DNA of 64,000 nt from Paenibacillus sp. FSL A5-0031 (GCF_001956295.1 NZ_MRTD01000008.1:275868-339867); one strand, 5' to 3'. Positions 1 to 8,877 are shown, numbered from the stretch's first letter. The notes: generated by a model not told the origin, from the sequence alone. A program made the numbers and translations.

Positions 1-675
1 ATGTATGTCCAAGCCTGCAATTGGCGAATAACCGTCGACACTTGTTTCATCCGTCCTCACCATGAATGACCACTTAAAGCCCTCTCTTGGAAAGGTGAGC
101 ATGACATAGATGTTTTCGTTCTTATACTTTTTTTCTAATGCATGCTGCAATTGCAGCTTCGAGAACGACAACCCTCCAAGATACAAAGCAACAAGGATTA
201 GTCCTGATAAAAAAATACGCCTTCTTCTCCGAGTAGATGCCCCGATAATAAGAGCAGTGGTCAGCGTAATTAAAAGAACAGGGTCGTTTCTATTTACAAT
301 AAAGAAATCAGACTCCGTTTTAATAAAGGGATAAAAGGGAGCTACGCCATTGCCGATAAAATCTATAAATAAATGGCTAAAAACACATATAGACAATATC
401 AGCCAAGCCTTCTTAAACGAAATTTTCTTCTGGAATGCATGATAACATGCAGCAAAAAACAAACCAATCACAGGTACGAGCCAAATGGAGTGGCCAAGCA
501 GGTCTCCGTAAAGCTTCGAAATATCAGGAGAAATAGCAGCTGCACCGCCGAAAATCAAGAGAACCTTGCGATTCACAGTGGATGCAGCCGCTTTCCCGCA
601 AAATAAATAGGCCAAGCTGGCGCCTACAACAAAATGTAAAAAGACGTGTATGATATGACCTGAAATATTCTCCAT
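1..675 (-). CDS. Partial membrane protein, YbcI/DUF457-like metal-dependent hydrolase type
   Basis: The reading frame is open from an ATG at 675 to the left edge of the window, 225 codons with no stop, so the 3' end of the gene lies outside. The start is preceded by AAAGGTG at suitable spacing. The N-terminus carries His residues in a hydrophobic helix, then several membrane segments, a Ser-Pro-Asp-Ile-Ser motif near residue 50, and a Ser-His-Leu-Phe-Ile-Asp motif near residue 105. Such His/Asp motifs between membrane segments are typical of the membrane-bound metal-dependent hydrolase group (YbcI/YdjM type). A polar region begins after about residue 180. The family's function is poorly known, and the assignment is by motif only. 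There is no sign of operon coupling to the next gene. Confidence 0.6.
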   Translation of the reverse strand, partial: MENISGHIIHVFLHFVVGASLAYLFCGKAAASTVNRKVLLIFGGAAAISPDISKLYGDLLGHSIWLVPVIGLFFAACYHAFQKKISFKKAWLILSICVFSHLFIDFIGNGVAPFYPFIKTESDFFIVNRNDPVLLITLTTALIIGASTRRRRRIFLSGLILVALYLGGLSFSKLQLQHALEKKYKNENIYVMLTFPREGFKWSFMVRTDETSVDGYSPIAGLDIH

Positions 676-729
676 ATTCACCTTTCAATCAAATTATAAA
701 ATTTGATATATGATTCTCGAAGAAGCAGC

Positions 730-1794
730 CTACACTATCGGCAGTTCATAATGCTTGCATAACTCCTGAATGACCTCACTGATCAACGACTCGTTTTGAG
801 GTTTACCTGGCTCTGCATTCATCATTACTGCAATACCGCTTTCTTGGCGCGGGTATCCAGCCAGCTTGCTTTGAGAACCAACTCCCCAGCCTTGAGAAAC
901 GAAGCAGAGCTGCTCTCCAGCATCAGGAAGAAATACGCCTAAGCCTGCACCTTTATCGCTCGCATAACCCGTAAGCATTATTCTAGCCATCGCTGGCCGC
1001 AAAATACCATTAGGATCGCCATTCCAAGCTTTCACGACCTCGCGTGCCAATACTAGCAATTCAGAAGGCGTTGTCCATAAGCCGGCTCCGGATAAATTGG
1101 GATAGTGCGCTCTCTTCCCTTCAACCACCTGTCCCCGTTTATCATGACCCATGGATGTGTTCAGCGACTCGTTTGCAATACCATCCCAGAAAATAGTTCG
1201 TTTTAAGCCAAGCGGCTTCATAACAAGCCGCTCCATAGCAGCCGAAAAGGCTTCTCCTGACACATCCTCAAGAATTTGCTCCAAAACAGAATAACCTGCA
1301 TCCGAGTAAGAGAATCGACTCTCTGGCAGGTGAGCAACCTCAACTGGTTTGGAATGATATTTCGTTGCTCCTAAGAGCAGCTCTCTAGGCGTAGGGAAAG
1401 GGTCTTGCTTCTGCAACGGTTCATAGCTCCCCCGTGCATCCACAATTCCCGATTGATGTGCCAGCAAACTGCGCAGCGTTACTTTCCTCTGCTGAGTGAA
1501 CTGGTTTTCGGGCACCTGCCAGGAAACTAAGTAACGATTAACATCCTCCTCCAAGCTAAGCACGCCCTCCTGGACTAAACGAAGCACACCAATAGCCGTA
1601 ACCATTTTGCTGATGGAGCAGGCAGGAAACAAAGTTTCCTCTGTCACCTTTTGCTGCATGCTCGCTTCAAGTACGCCATAGCTTCCTTGCCACACCATTT
1701 GTCCATGCTGAAGAACGGCAATTCCTAATCCCGGAACACCAGTCAACTTCATTTTTTCTTCTATTTCCAAACTTATCATTGCCTCTTGGCACAT
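730..1794 (-). CDS. Serine hydrolase, beta-lactamase class C / penicillin-binding protein-like
   Basis: The protein belongs to the beta-lactamase class C superfamily, whose members include AmpC-like enzymes, D-Ala-D-Ala carboxypeptidases and esterases. The active-site Ser-x-x-Lys motif is visible as Ser-Ile-Ser-Lys near residues 60-63, and a Tyr-Ser-Asp stands where Tyr-x-Asn is usual, near residue 168. No signal peptide is visible, so it may act in the cytoplasm, unlike secreted penicillinases. The frame is open eight codons further up to a TTG at 1818, but that TTG has no well-placed ribosome binding site. The ATG at 1794 follows GGAG by eight bases and is preferred, giving 354 residues. 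Substrate is unknown; this is not evidence of antibiotic resistance. Confidence 0.8.
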   Translation of the reverse strand: MCQEAMISLEIEEKMKLTGVPGLGIAVLQHGQMVWQGSYGVLEASMQQKVTEETLFPACSISKMVTAIGVLRLVQEGVLSLEEDVNRYLVSWQVPENQFTQQRKVTLRSLLAHQSGIVDARGSYEPLQKQDPFPTPRELLLGATKYHSKPVEVAHLPESRFSYSDAGYSVLEQILEDVSGEAFSAAMERLVMKPLGLKRTIFWDGIANESLNTSMGHDKRGQVVEGKRAHYPNLSGAGLWTTPSELLVLAREVVKAWNGDPNGILRPAMARIMLTGYASDKGAGLGVFLPDAGEQLCFVSQGWGVGSQSKLAGYPRQESGIAVMMNAEPGKPQNESLISEVIQELCKHYELPIV

Positions 1795-1906
1795 AAGATC
1801 AGCTCCGTCACCAAACAAATTAGAATAATTTTTACCTCATTATTCCATTTCACTCTGTATGACGGGAAAAAGCAACAGCCAGTTGCAACATTTTTATGGC
1901 AGCCTA

Positions 1907-2296
1907 TTATTTCTTTGATAGCCGTCTAAAGAAATAAACACCTTCAACAATCAGCCCTGCCATAAAACCTCCTGCTACTGCTTCTAAAAATACGAGGAAA
2001 CTAATTAGGTCCTCCCATCCAGTCAAACCTTTGGAATACATAGCCATCAGCATAAGACCAATTAGCATCCCAAGATTGGAGAACAGCCACAGCTTTCTCG
2101 CTCCAAGCCAGCCGATAAAACCGAATAAAAAAGATAATATGGCTGCGAGCAGCATAAATCGGAAAGCGTGCATGCCTGTGAAAGGCTGGCCTAATATAAC
2201 AAAACGAATCAACCATAATAACAGGCTAACAAGCAAGGTGGATGCTCCAGCTAGTAGCCACCACCTGCCGCTTCTGTCAGCGGGAATCCAGTGCAT
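1907..2296 (-). CDS. Small multi-pass membrane protein
   Basis: I do not recognise the family. The product is very hydrophobic, with about four membrane segments and a basic tail ending Phe-Arg-Arg-Leu-Ser-Lys-Lys. The frame is open to an ATG at 2344 (145 residues), but that start has no Shine-Dalgarno sequence. The ATG at 2296 is preceded by AGAGGGGG at nine bases, giving 129 residues, and is preferred here. It stands alone between two other minus-strand genes and is separated from the upstream gene by a terminator. Confidence 0.6.
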   Translation of the reverse strand: MHWIPADRSGRWWLLAGASTLLVSLLLWLIRFVILGQPFTGMHAFRFMLLAAILSFLFGFIGWLGARKLWLFSNLGMLIGLMLMAMYSKGLTGWEDLISFLVFLEAVAGGFMAGLIVEGVYFFRRLSKK

Positions 2297-2411
2297 CAAC
2301 CATTGCCCCCTCTTGAATAAATGTTCTTTTTTACTTAAACGCATGAAGCGCTTACTTTGTTTCGTTCATTCTGGTTTACCTAGCATGAATTCAGCAATAA
2401 CTGCTCGCAGC

Positions 2412-2472
2412 AAAAAAGGAGTACCGTTCGCCGCTGCTATGAAATCATAGAGACGAGCTGTACTCCTTTTTG
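2412..2472 (-). terminator. Intrinsic terminator after the NodB-like gene
   Basis: AAAAAGGAGTAC (2413-2424) is repeated inverted as GTACTCCTTTTT (2460-2471), with a smaller hairpin (CTATGATTTCATAG) in the loop. Read on the minus strand the arm ends in a run of T, just downstream of the gene ending at 2490. Confidence 0.75.
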
Positions 2473-2489
2473 ATTATGCGATTTGCTTG

Positions 2490-3143
2490 CTAAATGGCTG
2501 CGATTTGAAGAGCCGTTTCCTTAGGAAGCTGAAAAACTACATTTTTTGCAAGCAGCTTATCCATTAATGCTTGAAAAGGAGCAACCGAGATCCAGTCGTG
2601 TATCATAATAATTTGTCCGCTTGTTGCTTGTAAATCATGATGCTGGTCCATAACGTCCGCCGGCTCAAAATCGAACGTATCCCATGTACAATCCACATGC
2701 AGTCCGCTTTTTGGGGTACCATTCTCGAAGGACGGCTGCTGATAGCCCAGCTCATCCAGTACACGCTGAATACCTTCGAAATGATCATCCTTCATTTCGT
2801 CTAACAACTGCTGCATAAATGGAAAACGAAACAGCTTGGAAGGCCTGATCGTTTCTGCTTTATTGTACAGCTCATCTATAATACGGTCGGTTCGCTCGAT
2901 CTGTCCTCTTACGTCTTGTAAGCCGATAACAGAGAAATCTGCATGATCATAACCGCGATTCCCAATGATATGGCCTGCTTTAATCGCAGCTATCGCTTCC
3001 TCAGAGCAGCTTTCCAATGCTTCACCCATACAAAACCAAATCGCCCGAATCTCTTTTGCGTTCAGAAAATTGACCTTTTGCATAAAATCTTCAGCAGGAC
3101 CTTCATCTATCGTGAGGTACACCGCTTTTTCAACCGCCAACAT
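2490..3143 (-). CDS. Divergent NodB-like polysaccharide deacetylase homolog
   Basis: The fold signature is that of the NodB/polysaccharide deacetylase superfamily (carbohydrate esterase family 4), but the active site is altered. The usual Thr-Phe-Asp-Asp-Gly-Pro is Thr-Ile-Asp-Glu-Gly-Pro (residues 11-16). The zinc-binding His-x-x-x-His is Arg63-x-x-x-His67. The Arg-Phe-Pro motif is kept, and an Ile-His-Asp-Trp occupies the region of the C-terminal His. Loss of one metal His suggests weak or different activity, or a binding role. No signal peptide or membrane anchor is visible. The frame extends to a TTG at 3176, but the ATG at 3143 follows GGGGG at about nine bases and fits the family start, giving 217 residues. 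Confidence 0.65.
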   Translation of the reverse strand: MLAVEKAVYLTIDEGPAEDFMQKVNFLNAKEIRAIWFCMGEALESCSEEAIAAIKAGHIIGNRGYDHADFSVIGLQDVRGQIERTDRIIDELYNKAETIRPSKLFRFPFMQQLLDEMKDDHFEGIQRVLDELGYQQPSFENGTPKSGLHVDCTWDTFDFEPADVMDQHHDLQATSGQIIMIHDWISVAPFQALMDKLLAKNVVFQLPKETALQIAAI

Positions 3144-3279
3144 AGCAAGAAACCCCCGTTTAATTATTGCTGCCAACCTTTATCATCTATGTAGTATACC
3201 ATAAGCATTCCTTTTCATTTACTCTTCATTCCTAAAAGAACTTCATTTGTAGCTATATACAAAAATTACACACAGCAAA

Positions 3280-3310
3280 CCGAATGTCAGAATGACACCC
3301 GGCTTTTTTT
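3280..3310 (+). terminator. Possible terminator hairpin with T-tract
   Basis: An imperfect inverted repeat (CCGAATGTCA / TGACACCCGG, 3280-3302) is followed on the plus strand by CTTTTTTT. The minus side has only a short T stretch. It lies just downstream of the small minus-strand gene at 3344-3523, so it may act in both directions. Confidence 0.45.
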
Positions 3311-3343
3311 GCAAGTCATGTAATTTCAATAATTACCTATCAA

Positions 3344-3523
3344 CTAAGAATGTTTTCTAGCTGAATTCAATTCATTGGCATTCTGATGCCATTCCTTGAG
3401 CATGCTTTGGTAAAAATGACTTTCCTGCGTGCTGAGTCCCTGCTTGTTGTCTTTAATAATTAAATTGCCGATATTCCGCTTCAAAATGATGCTCCGACGT
3501 CCTAACATGTCCATATAAGTCAA
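3344..3523 (-). CDS. Small 59-residue protein of unknown function
   Basis: A complete frame runs from TTG at 3523 to TAG at 3344. The start follows GGAGGGTG by about ten bases, among the strongest ribosome binding sites in this part of the window. The product is basic and helical in look, beginning Met-Thr-Tyr-Met-Asp-Met-Leu-Gly-Arg-Arg, with a central Asn-Leu-Ile-Ile-Lys-Asp and a C-terminal part rich in His, Gln and Asn. No membrane segment or signal is visible. I do not recognise the family. It stands alone between a terminator-like hairpin (3280-3310) and about 200 bases of non-coding DNA. Confidence 0.55.
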   Translation of the reverse strand: MTYMDMLGRRSIILKRNIGNLIIKDNKQGLSTQESHFYQSMLKEWHQNANELNSARKHS

Positions 3524-3730
3524 GTAAAATCACCCTCCAGATAATGTTTTCCAATCGGTCGTTTTAAGTATAACGAATACGACTCCTATTGAAAAACAGC
3601 AACCAGTGGCGTTATTTCTAATAATGCTGACTAAGGCGGACTGAGCGGAAACGAGCAGCAGTCATTCGAAAACATCCTGCCATATCCTCCATATAACGTC
3701 CACACCTCCTCAGATGGGATGTAAACACAA

Positions 3731-3763
3731 CAAAAAACCACAGCCCATATTTGGCTGTGGTTT
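3731..3763 (-). terminator. Intrinsic terminator after the small HTH-like gene
   Basis: AAACCACAGCC (3735-3745) and GGCTGTGGTTT (3753-3763) form a strong stem with a seven-base loop. On the minus strand it is followed by TTTTTTG, directly after the stop codon of the gene ending at 3774. Confidence 0.85.
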
Positions 3764-3773
3764 ATCGCAATTA

Positions 3774-4004
3774 TTAGGCTTTACCTAGGATCTCATCTAT
3801 TTCGCTTTTCAGTAATAGATATCTGTGGACGCTGCGATTGATCGCAACCTTAGTGAGGTTATGCTTAAGCACATAAACCTTCATCTGGTCCTTAGTCAGG
3901 CCTAACAGGTCACCGGCCTCGGTAACGGTTAATACAACCTGCTTGCTCGTTGCGTTAAATGTTTTTTTTACTTTTTGATCCCAGTCTTCAAATACTACCT
4001 GCAT
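3774..4004 (-). CDS. Small putative DNA-binding (excisionase/MerR-like helix-turn-helix) protein
   Basis: The product is 76 residues if it starts at the ATG at 4004, which follows AAAGGAG at the right distance. A longer frame to 4049 lacks such a site. After a short acidic N-terminus, the segment Val-Thr-Glu-Ala-Gly-Asp-Leu-Leu-Gly-Leu-Thr resembles the first helices of MerR/excisionase-type winged helices. It is followed by Val-His-Arg-Tyr-Leu-Leu-Leu, which could be the wing, and Glu-Ile-Asp-Glu-Ile-Leu. This suggests a small DNA-binding protein. The gene is single, with its own terminator. No target is evident. Confidence 0.6.
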   Translation of the reverse strand: MQVVFEDWDQKVKKTFNATSKQVVLTVTEAGDLLGLTKDQMKVYVLKHNLTKVAINRSVHRYLLLKSEIDEILGKA

Positions 4005-4149
4005 ATTTCCGACTCCTTTATCATAGTCAATGGTCTTTATTGACTGCACCTCTCAATTATAACACGAACAGCACTATAATCTTCGCCTGATAAAAATTTT
4101 ATAGTAAATAAAAATATATTTCGGCCGTTCTACGGAGAAATCCTCCCCA

Positions 4150-4467
4150 TTAATCCATGTTCTTCATAAGTTTATACAAATAATCAACTGAACGCATCGC
4201 ATATTCAAACTGATAAGGCTCTCCGTTCTTCAATAAAACAAGGCAAGGCACACTCGTAATTTTCCAAGCATTTCGCAGCTGGGGGGCGTAATTTATATTT
4301 ATTTTATACAAGGTCGTTGGAACCTCAGCAGCTTCCACAATTTCCAGCATCCGCTCGGCTACCTTACAGGTTCCGCAAAATGGTGAAGAAAAAAGCAGCG
4401 CATCCTTACCATTCCCTATCCGATTAAGCTTTAGCCAGTCTTCTTCTTGGATTTCTTGAATTGCCAT
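4150..4467 (-). CDS. Thioredoxin-family protein
   Basis: The 105-residue product has the thioredoxin active site Cys31-Gly-Thr-Cys34 after a beta strand (Ala-Leu-Leu-Phe-Ser-Ser-Pro-Phe) and the cis-proline motif Ser-Val-Pro-Cys near residue 73. Length matches a single thioredoxin domain. The Gly-Thr dipeptide between the cysteines differs from the Gly-Pro of classical thioredoxin, so redox partner and potential may differ. No signal peptide is seen, so it should act in the cytoplasm. The ATG at 4467 follows an AAAGGA sequence. Monocistronic by context. Confidence 0.85.
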   Translation of the reverse strand: MAIQEIQEEDWLKLNRIGNGKDALLFSSPFCGTCKVAERMLEIVEAAEVPTTLYKININYAPQLRNAWKITSVPCLVLLKNGEPYQFEYAMRSVDYLYKLMKNMD

Positions 4468-4661
4468 CTGTCATCTTTCCTTTCTTCCGATTAAAGACAG
4501 TCGTTCATTTGTTGCCGTATTTATATTGTAAAATGTTTTGGTGCTTTAGGAAAGACAAACTGAAGCGTACATGCACTTTATACTCCAAGCTATAAACGAA
4601 ATAAATGGTATAATTAGCTGATTCGTAAAATGATTTTATTCGTTAGGGAGACCACTTCGTC

Positions 4662-5873
4662 ATGAAACCAATTGAACAAATGAACGTCGCAGAGTGGCAC
4701 GCACTGTTTAAATCTCGTACCGAGTCTCTGTCTGACCTTACTCGAAATGCCGCATATGTACATAGTGCAATTACAGCAATTAATCAGATAAAGCCTACGC
4801 TTTCTTCTGCACAAAATAATCTATTCGAGCTGCATGCTCATCTTCATATTCTGATGCTGCTGCTTAATCTTATTCCCGATCAAAAGGGACATTCCGGCTC
4901 CTTTATCGGCTTCCATACACATGCTGCTATTGCTGATGTACAGCTTGCTATTGCTGAGCTCATGCAAAAAAAATCCGATCCTGCCGATGGGCCCGGCTAT
5001 TGGCAGTGCCTAGAAGAAACATTAGCCTTTTTGCGCAGGCTCATGCTGGTGGAATCAGGATCAAAGACGTATTTCTCCGATCCTTATTTTTGGTTATGGC
5101 AATACTGGATTATCCCTAACCAGAACGATATGAGCCTATGTCTAGAAGAGCTGCAGCAATTGAATGCCGCATCTTTAAAGCCCGGCTCAGCGCTCTCCCG
5201 CTACCCTTTTCTGCTTGCCGAGGTGTGGATGAACTTCTTCTTACAACGCGACGAAGAGGCGTGTAGCAAACTAAAGGAAATAAGCAGCGGTAACGAGCTT
5301 CGTCCAAGTGACTTATTCCATGTCTTAACCATAATGACTGAAAAAGAGCAATGGCAGCGGTTATCGAATTGGTTAGTGGAAACGAAGCCGTATATAGAGA
5401 AAAGCCGAATTAACGCCTTGGAAATCTTTTATAGCTACTGGGACGATGTAATTGAACATATTCCAGATGCGGAGCAGCTGATGTGGGCGCCTCTCATTCA
5501 ATCGCTTCCCTACGCTAGTTCTATTTACGAAGGAAAACTGCTCCGTCATGCCAAATGGCAGCAATGGATTGATTATCAGCTCAGCACGGGAACCGAGCCG
5601 CTTGACTATCGCGTTGGAGTGTTCGCCCCTATTGAGAAACATGCGCCGGAGCTGCTGCTGCCCTTTTATCATCAGGCTGTGGAAAGATATGTGCTGCTCA
5701 AAAATAGGCCTGGCTACAAAACTGCTGTGAAGCTGCTCAAACGGCTGGCTAAGCTGTACAAGAAAAGGAAAGACGAGGAGCGCTGGGAAACGTTTATTAC
5801 AGCGTTCGCTTCTAACCATAGCCGCCTTCGTGCGCTTCAGGAAGAGCTTCGGAAAGGAAAACTTATACCATGA
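4662..5873 (+). CDS. Helicase-linked protein resembling the C-terminal part of SWIM-family proteins
   Basis: This 403-residue soluble, helix-rich protein overlaps the SNF2 helicase gene by four bases (ATGA), so the two are translationally coupled. In many bacteria the SNF2 helicase of this type (YwqA in Bacillus subtilis) is encoded beside a SWIM zinc-finger protein (YwqB). The C-terminal 60 residues, with regularly spaced Leu, Trp and Phe and a basic stretch Lys-Leu-Tyr-Lys-Lys-Arg-Lys, resemble the tail of those proteins by eye. The SWIM motif itself (Cys-x-Cys...Cys-x-His) is absent: the few cysteines are isolated. A helicase partner role is inferred from context. The start ATG at 4662 follows GGGAG. 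Confidence 0.55.
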   Translation: MKPIEQMNVAEWHALFKSRTESLSDLTRNAAYVHSAITAINQIKPTLSSAQNNLFELHAHLHILMLLLNLIPDQKGHSGSFIGFHTHAAIADVQLAIAELMQKKSDPADGPGYWQCLEETLAFLRRLMLVESGSKTYFSDPYFWLWQYWIIPNQNDMSLCLEELQQLNAASLKPGSALSRYPFLLAEVWMNFFLQRDEEACSKLKEISSGNELRPSDLFHVLTIMTEKEQWQRLSNWLVETKPYIEKSRINALEIFYSYWDDVIEHIPDAEQLMWAPLIQSLPYASSIYEGKLLRHAKWQQWIDYQLSTGTEPLDYRVGVFAPIEKHAPELLLPFYHQAVERYVLLKNRPGYKTAVKLLKRLAKLYKKRKDEERWETFITAFASNHSRLRALQEELRKGKLIP

Positions 5874-8827
5874 GCAAGTTTACAAAAACAATTACGGTAT
5901 ACGCTAGTTTAACGACTCATGGTGATGCTCTCCTATACGGAATGAGCGGCATGAGTGACTTCCTGCCCGGCGTCAGCTTGAAGCACAGCTTGTTCGCCTG
6001 GCATACGCCTTCCTTTTACGGCACAGAACTCGAAGTACAGCAGGTTGAAGGACTAGAGCTTGTTTTGCTTCCAGCCGAGCAGGTTATTCCTTTTTTTGCG
6101 GAAAACACGGTGCTTGAGCATGTGGAATGGATATGGGAAGAGCAAGCCGGAATGCTTGTTGCGCTCGCCCCCTTGTTAGCAGCTGAAATAACTGCGCATC
6201 GCTTTATACCAAGCTTCTCAGCATTCCGTACAGGAAAGCTCCAATGGAGCTGGGATAATGCTGCAATAAACGAACAAATTCAGAGCATGATCAGAAAAAC
6301 GCAAACAGACGATAGCTTTAAGACGGGATTGCTTGCTGCTTTTTCTGCTGCTGTATTTGACGCTTATTATGGCACAGAAACGACTGCTGCTGATTTGCGC
6401 AGGGAATACCCGCTCCTCTTTGCCAAGGATGGCATAACCGCCGGACTTGATGCACAGGCATGGCTGATCGCCATTGGCTGGAAAGCCGATCAAGCTCCAT
6501 TTCGGCCAATGCTTCAGCTTGTCGAGCCCGTTGCTGTGGATGACCCGTGGCAGCTTAAGCTTATTTTGCAGGACAAGCTCGATCAAGCGGTTATTGTACC
6601 CGTTAAATTGTCTGATACAGGCGAAGCTTACGGCTCGTGGCCTGCTTCTTGGTCGCCTTCTATTCGTGAGCGTTCCTCAGGCTGGTTGGAGCGTCTGCGT
6701 GCTTGCCTGCCAACAAACCTGCTAGCGGGCAATCGTGACAATATTTTAAACGTCCCCTTGAAAAATGATGCCGCTTGGCGGTTCCTTGCCGTAGATAGCC
6801 CCCGTTTATTAGACGCGGGCTGGCAGGTACTGCTTCCCGCTTGGTGGGAAACCGCCAGCCGTAAGAAACCACGCCTTCGCGCTAAGGTCAGCACGAGTAA
6901 ACGAGAAGAGGGCTCCGGTGAATCATTATTTGGACTGGATACACTAATCGAATTCGATTGGCGCATTGCCATTGGAGACACTGACCTGACTGAATCCGAG
7001 TTTAATGAGCTTGTTGCCCGGAATGAGCGGCTCGTTCGCTTCCGAGGACAGTGGGTTTCGCTTGATCCCGCCTTGCTTGCGCAAATTCGCAAAGCGATGT
7101 CGGGCATTGACCGCGCCGAAGGTTTATCATTTCAAGATGTTCTTCAGCTGCATCTTTTGGGAAGCGGCAACGAGCATGGGGAAGATCAGCCTGAGCAAGA
7201 AAACGAAGCAGAGCAAGAGCATCGTATTCAACTGGAAGTTGAGCTGAACGAGCATTTGATGACGCTGGTCAGCCAGCTAAATCAACGAACCGAATGGCCT
7301 ATGCTTGCTGTTCCTGCCGGGCTGCGTGCCGAGCTTCGACCTTATCAGCAGGAAGGTTACGCTTGGTTGTCCTTTTTACGACGATTCGGACTTGGCGCAT
7401 GCTTGGCCGACGACATGGGTCTTGGCAAGACGGTTCAGCTTATCGCCTATTTGCTCAATCTCAAGGAGAGCGCAGCAGAGTCGGAGCAACACATGCCATC
7501 GCTCATCATTTGCCCAACCTCTGTTCTGGGCAACTGGCAGAAGGAGATAAGCCGCTTTGCACCCTCACTGCGCGTCATGCTTCATTACGGAAGCAGGCGC
7601 CTCGTAGGAGAACATTTCCTTGAGGAAATGCGGAACGCTGATGTCATACTAACTTCATTCGCCACCGCTACACTTGATCAGGACATGCTGAAGGATATTA
7701 CCTTTGCAGCGATTTGCTTGGATGAGGCACAAAATATAAAGAACGCACAAACGAAACAATCCGCAGCCGTTCGCAGCTTTACTGCGAAGCATCGTATCGC
7801 TTTGACGGGCACGCCGATCGAGAATCGTTTATCGGAGCTGTGGTCCATCTATGATTTCATGAATCCGGGGTTTCTGGGGAGTGCACATGGTTTCCAGCAC
7901 CGCTTCAGCAATCCTATTGAAAAGGAACGCAATGTTCAGCGCACCGCAGACTTGCAGAAGCTAGTTAAGCCATTCATGCTGCGGCGCAAGAAGAAGGACC
8001 CCGCGATCCAGCTTGATTTGCCGGACAAAAACGAAATGAAAACGTATATTCATCTCACAGCCGAGCAAGGCGCGCTTTATAATCAAACCGTTAATCAGCT
8101 TATGGATCGCATGCAAAAGCTTGAAGGCATCGAACGTAAAGGCGCCATTTTATCGTCCATTATGCAGCTGAAGCAGCTATGCGATCATCCGATGCTGCTA
8201 ACCAAAGAACCTTTGGTGGACAGCTCTGCGCCCGCTGGCGAGCAAATGGATACAGAGCGGATCATAAGCCGATCAGCTAAGCTTGAGCGGCTGCTCGCCA
8301 TGGTGAGAGAACTGAGAGATGAAGGCGAACGCTGCCTTATTTTCACGCAATACCTCGGTATGGGGGAAATGCTTCAAAGCGTGCTGCAGCAGGAGCTGCA
8401 GGAGCCGATATTATATTTGAATGGCAGCACCTCCAAGCTGGCGCGGGACCGCATGATTGAGCGGTTCCAATCGCAACAATTGCCGCCGGAAGAGCAGCCT
8501 AATGTGTTCATTCTGTCGATTAAGGCTGGCGGCGTCGGGCTTAACCTGACCGCTGCTAATCATGTATTCCATTTTGACCGTTGGTGGAATCCTGCTGTGG
8601 AGAACCAAGCAACCGACCGCGCGTACCGCATGGGTCAAACGCGTGACGTTCAGGTTCATAAATTTATCTCGCTTGGCACGTTGGAGGAACGCATCGATGA
8701 GATGCTCGAAAATAAGCAGCAGCTCAGCGAAAATGTCATCTCCAGCTCTGAGGGCTGGATCACGGAGCTGTCAACCGATGAGCTGAAGGAGCTCTTCACT
8801 TTGCGTCAGGATTGGAGCGATTCATAA
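5870..8827 (+). CDS. SNF2/Rad54-family DEAD-box-like helicase
   Basis: The 985-residue protein carries a SNF2-type double RecA ATPase in its C-terminal half. Motif I is Asp-Asp-Met-Gly-Leu-Gly-Lys-Thr (about residue 512-519), motif II is Asp-Glu-Ala-Gln (about 618-621), motif III is Leu-Thr-Gly-Thr-Pro-Ile-Glu-Asn, and motifs V-VI include Gly-Gly-Val-Gly-Leu-Asn-Leu and Asp-Arg-Ala-Tyr-Arg-Met-Gly-Gln. The N-terminal ~470 residues match the layout of the bacterial SNF2-associated domain and include an acidic linker just before the helicase core. Such proteins are double-stranded-DNA translocases linked to DNA repair or transcription recycling; the exact role here is unknown. Its start codon overlaps the stop of the upstream gene. 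Confidence 0.9.
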   Translation: MSKFTKTITVYASLTTHGDALLYGMSGMSDFLPGVSLKHSLFAWHTPSFYGTELEVQQVEGLELVLLPAEQVIPFFAENTVLEHVEWIWEEQAGMLVALAPLLAAEITAHRFIPSFSAFRTGKLQWSWDNAAINEQIQSMIRKTQTDDSFKTGLLAAFSAAVFDAYYGTETTAADLRREYPLLFAKDGITAGLDAQAWLIAIGWKADQAPFRPMLQLVEPVAVDDPWQLKLILQDKLDQAVIVPVKLSDTGEAYGSWPASWSPSIRERSSGWLERLRACLPTNLLAGNRDNILNVPLKNDAAWRFLAVDSPRLLDAGWQVLLPAWWETASRKKPRLRAKVSTSKREEGSGESLFGLDTLIEFDWRIAIGDTDLTESEFNELVARNERLVRFRGQWVSLDPALLAQIRKAMSGIDRAEGLSFQDVLQLHLLGSGNEHGEDQPEQENEAEQEHRIQLEVELNEHLMTLVSQLNQRTEWPMLAVPAGLRAELRPYQQEGYAWLSFLRRFGLGACLADDMGLGKTVQLIAYLLNLKESAAESEQHMPSLIICPTSVLGNWQKEISRFAPSLRVMLHYGSRRLVGEHFLEEMRNADVILTSFATATLDQDMLKDITFAAICLDEAQNIKNAQTKQSAAVRSFTAKHRIALTGTPIENRLSELWSIYDFMNPGFLGSAHGFQHRFSNPIEKERNVQRTADLQKLVKPFMLRRKKKDPAIQLDLPDKNEMKTYIHLTAEQGALYNQTVNQLMDRMQKLEGIERKGAILSSIMQLKQLCDHPMLLTKEPLVDSSAPAGEQMDTERIISRSAKLERLLAMVRELRDEGERCLIFTQYLGMGEMLQSVLQQELQEPILYLNGSTSKLARDRMIERFQSQQLPPEEQPNVFILSIKAGGVGLNLTAANHVFHFDRWWNPAVENQATDRAYRMGQTRDVQVHKFISLGTLEERIDEMLENKQQLSENVISSSEGWITELSTDELKELFTLRQDWSDS

Positions 8828-8847
8828 GGGATTCTTTTCCTTTTGAC

Positions 8848-8877
8848 TTGCCGTGAAATAGCCCTTTGTGCTACACT
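8848..8877 (+). promoter_or_regulatory. Predicted extended -10 promoter for the hflX leader
   Basis: TTGCCG (8848-8853) and TACACT (8872-8877) are 18 bases apart, and a TG dinucleotide precedes the -10 by one base (TGCTACACT), an extended -10. Transcription would start near 8884, just before the upstream ORF. Confidence 0.5.

Noticed and set aside
110..606. Two plus-strand ORFs near the left end
   Set aside because: They are antisense to a continuous minus-strand frame with family motifs, a good ribosome site and no stop.
730..1794. Antibiotic-resistance beta-lactamase
   Set aside because: No signal peptide and an altered Tyr-x-Asn motif; the superfamily is mostly esterases and peptidases.
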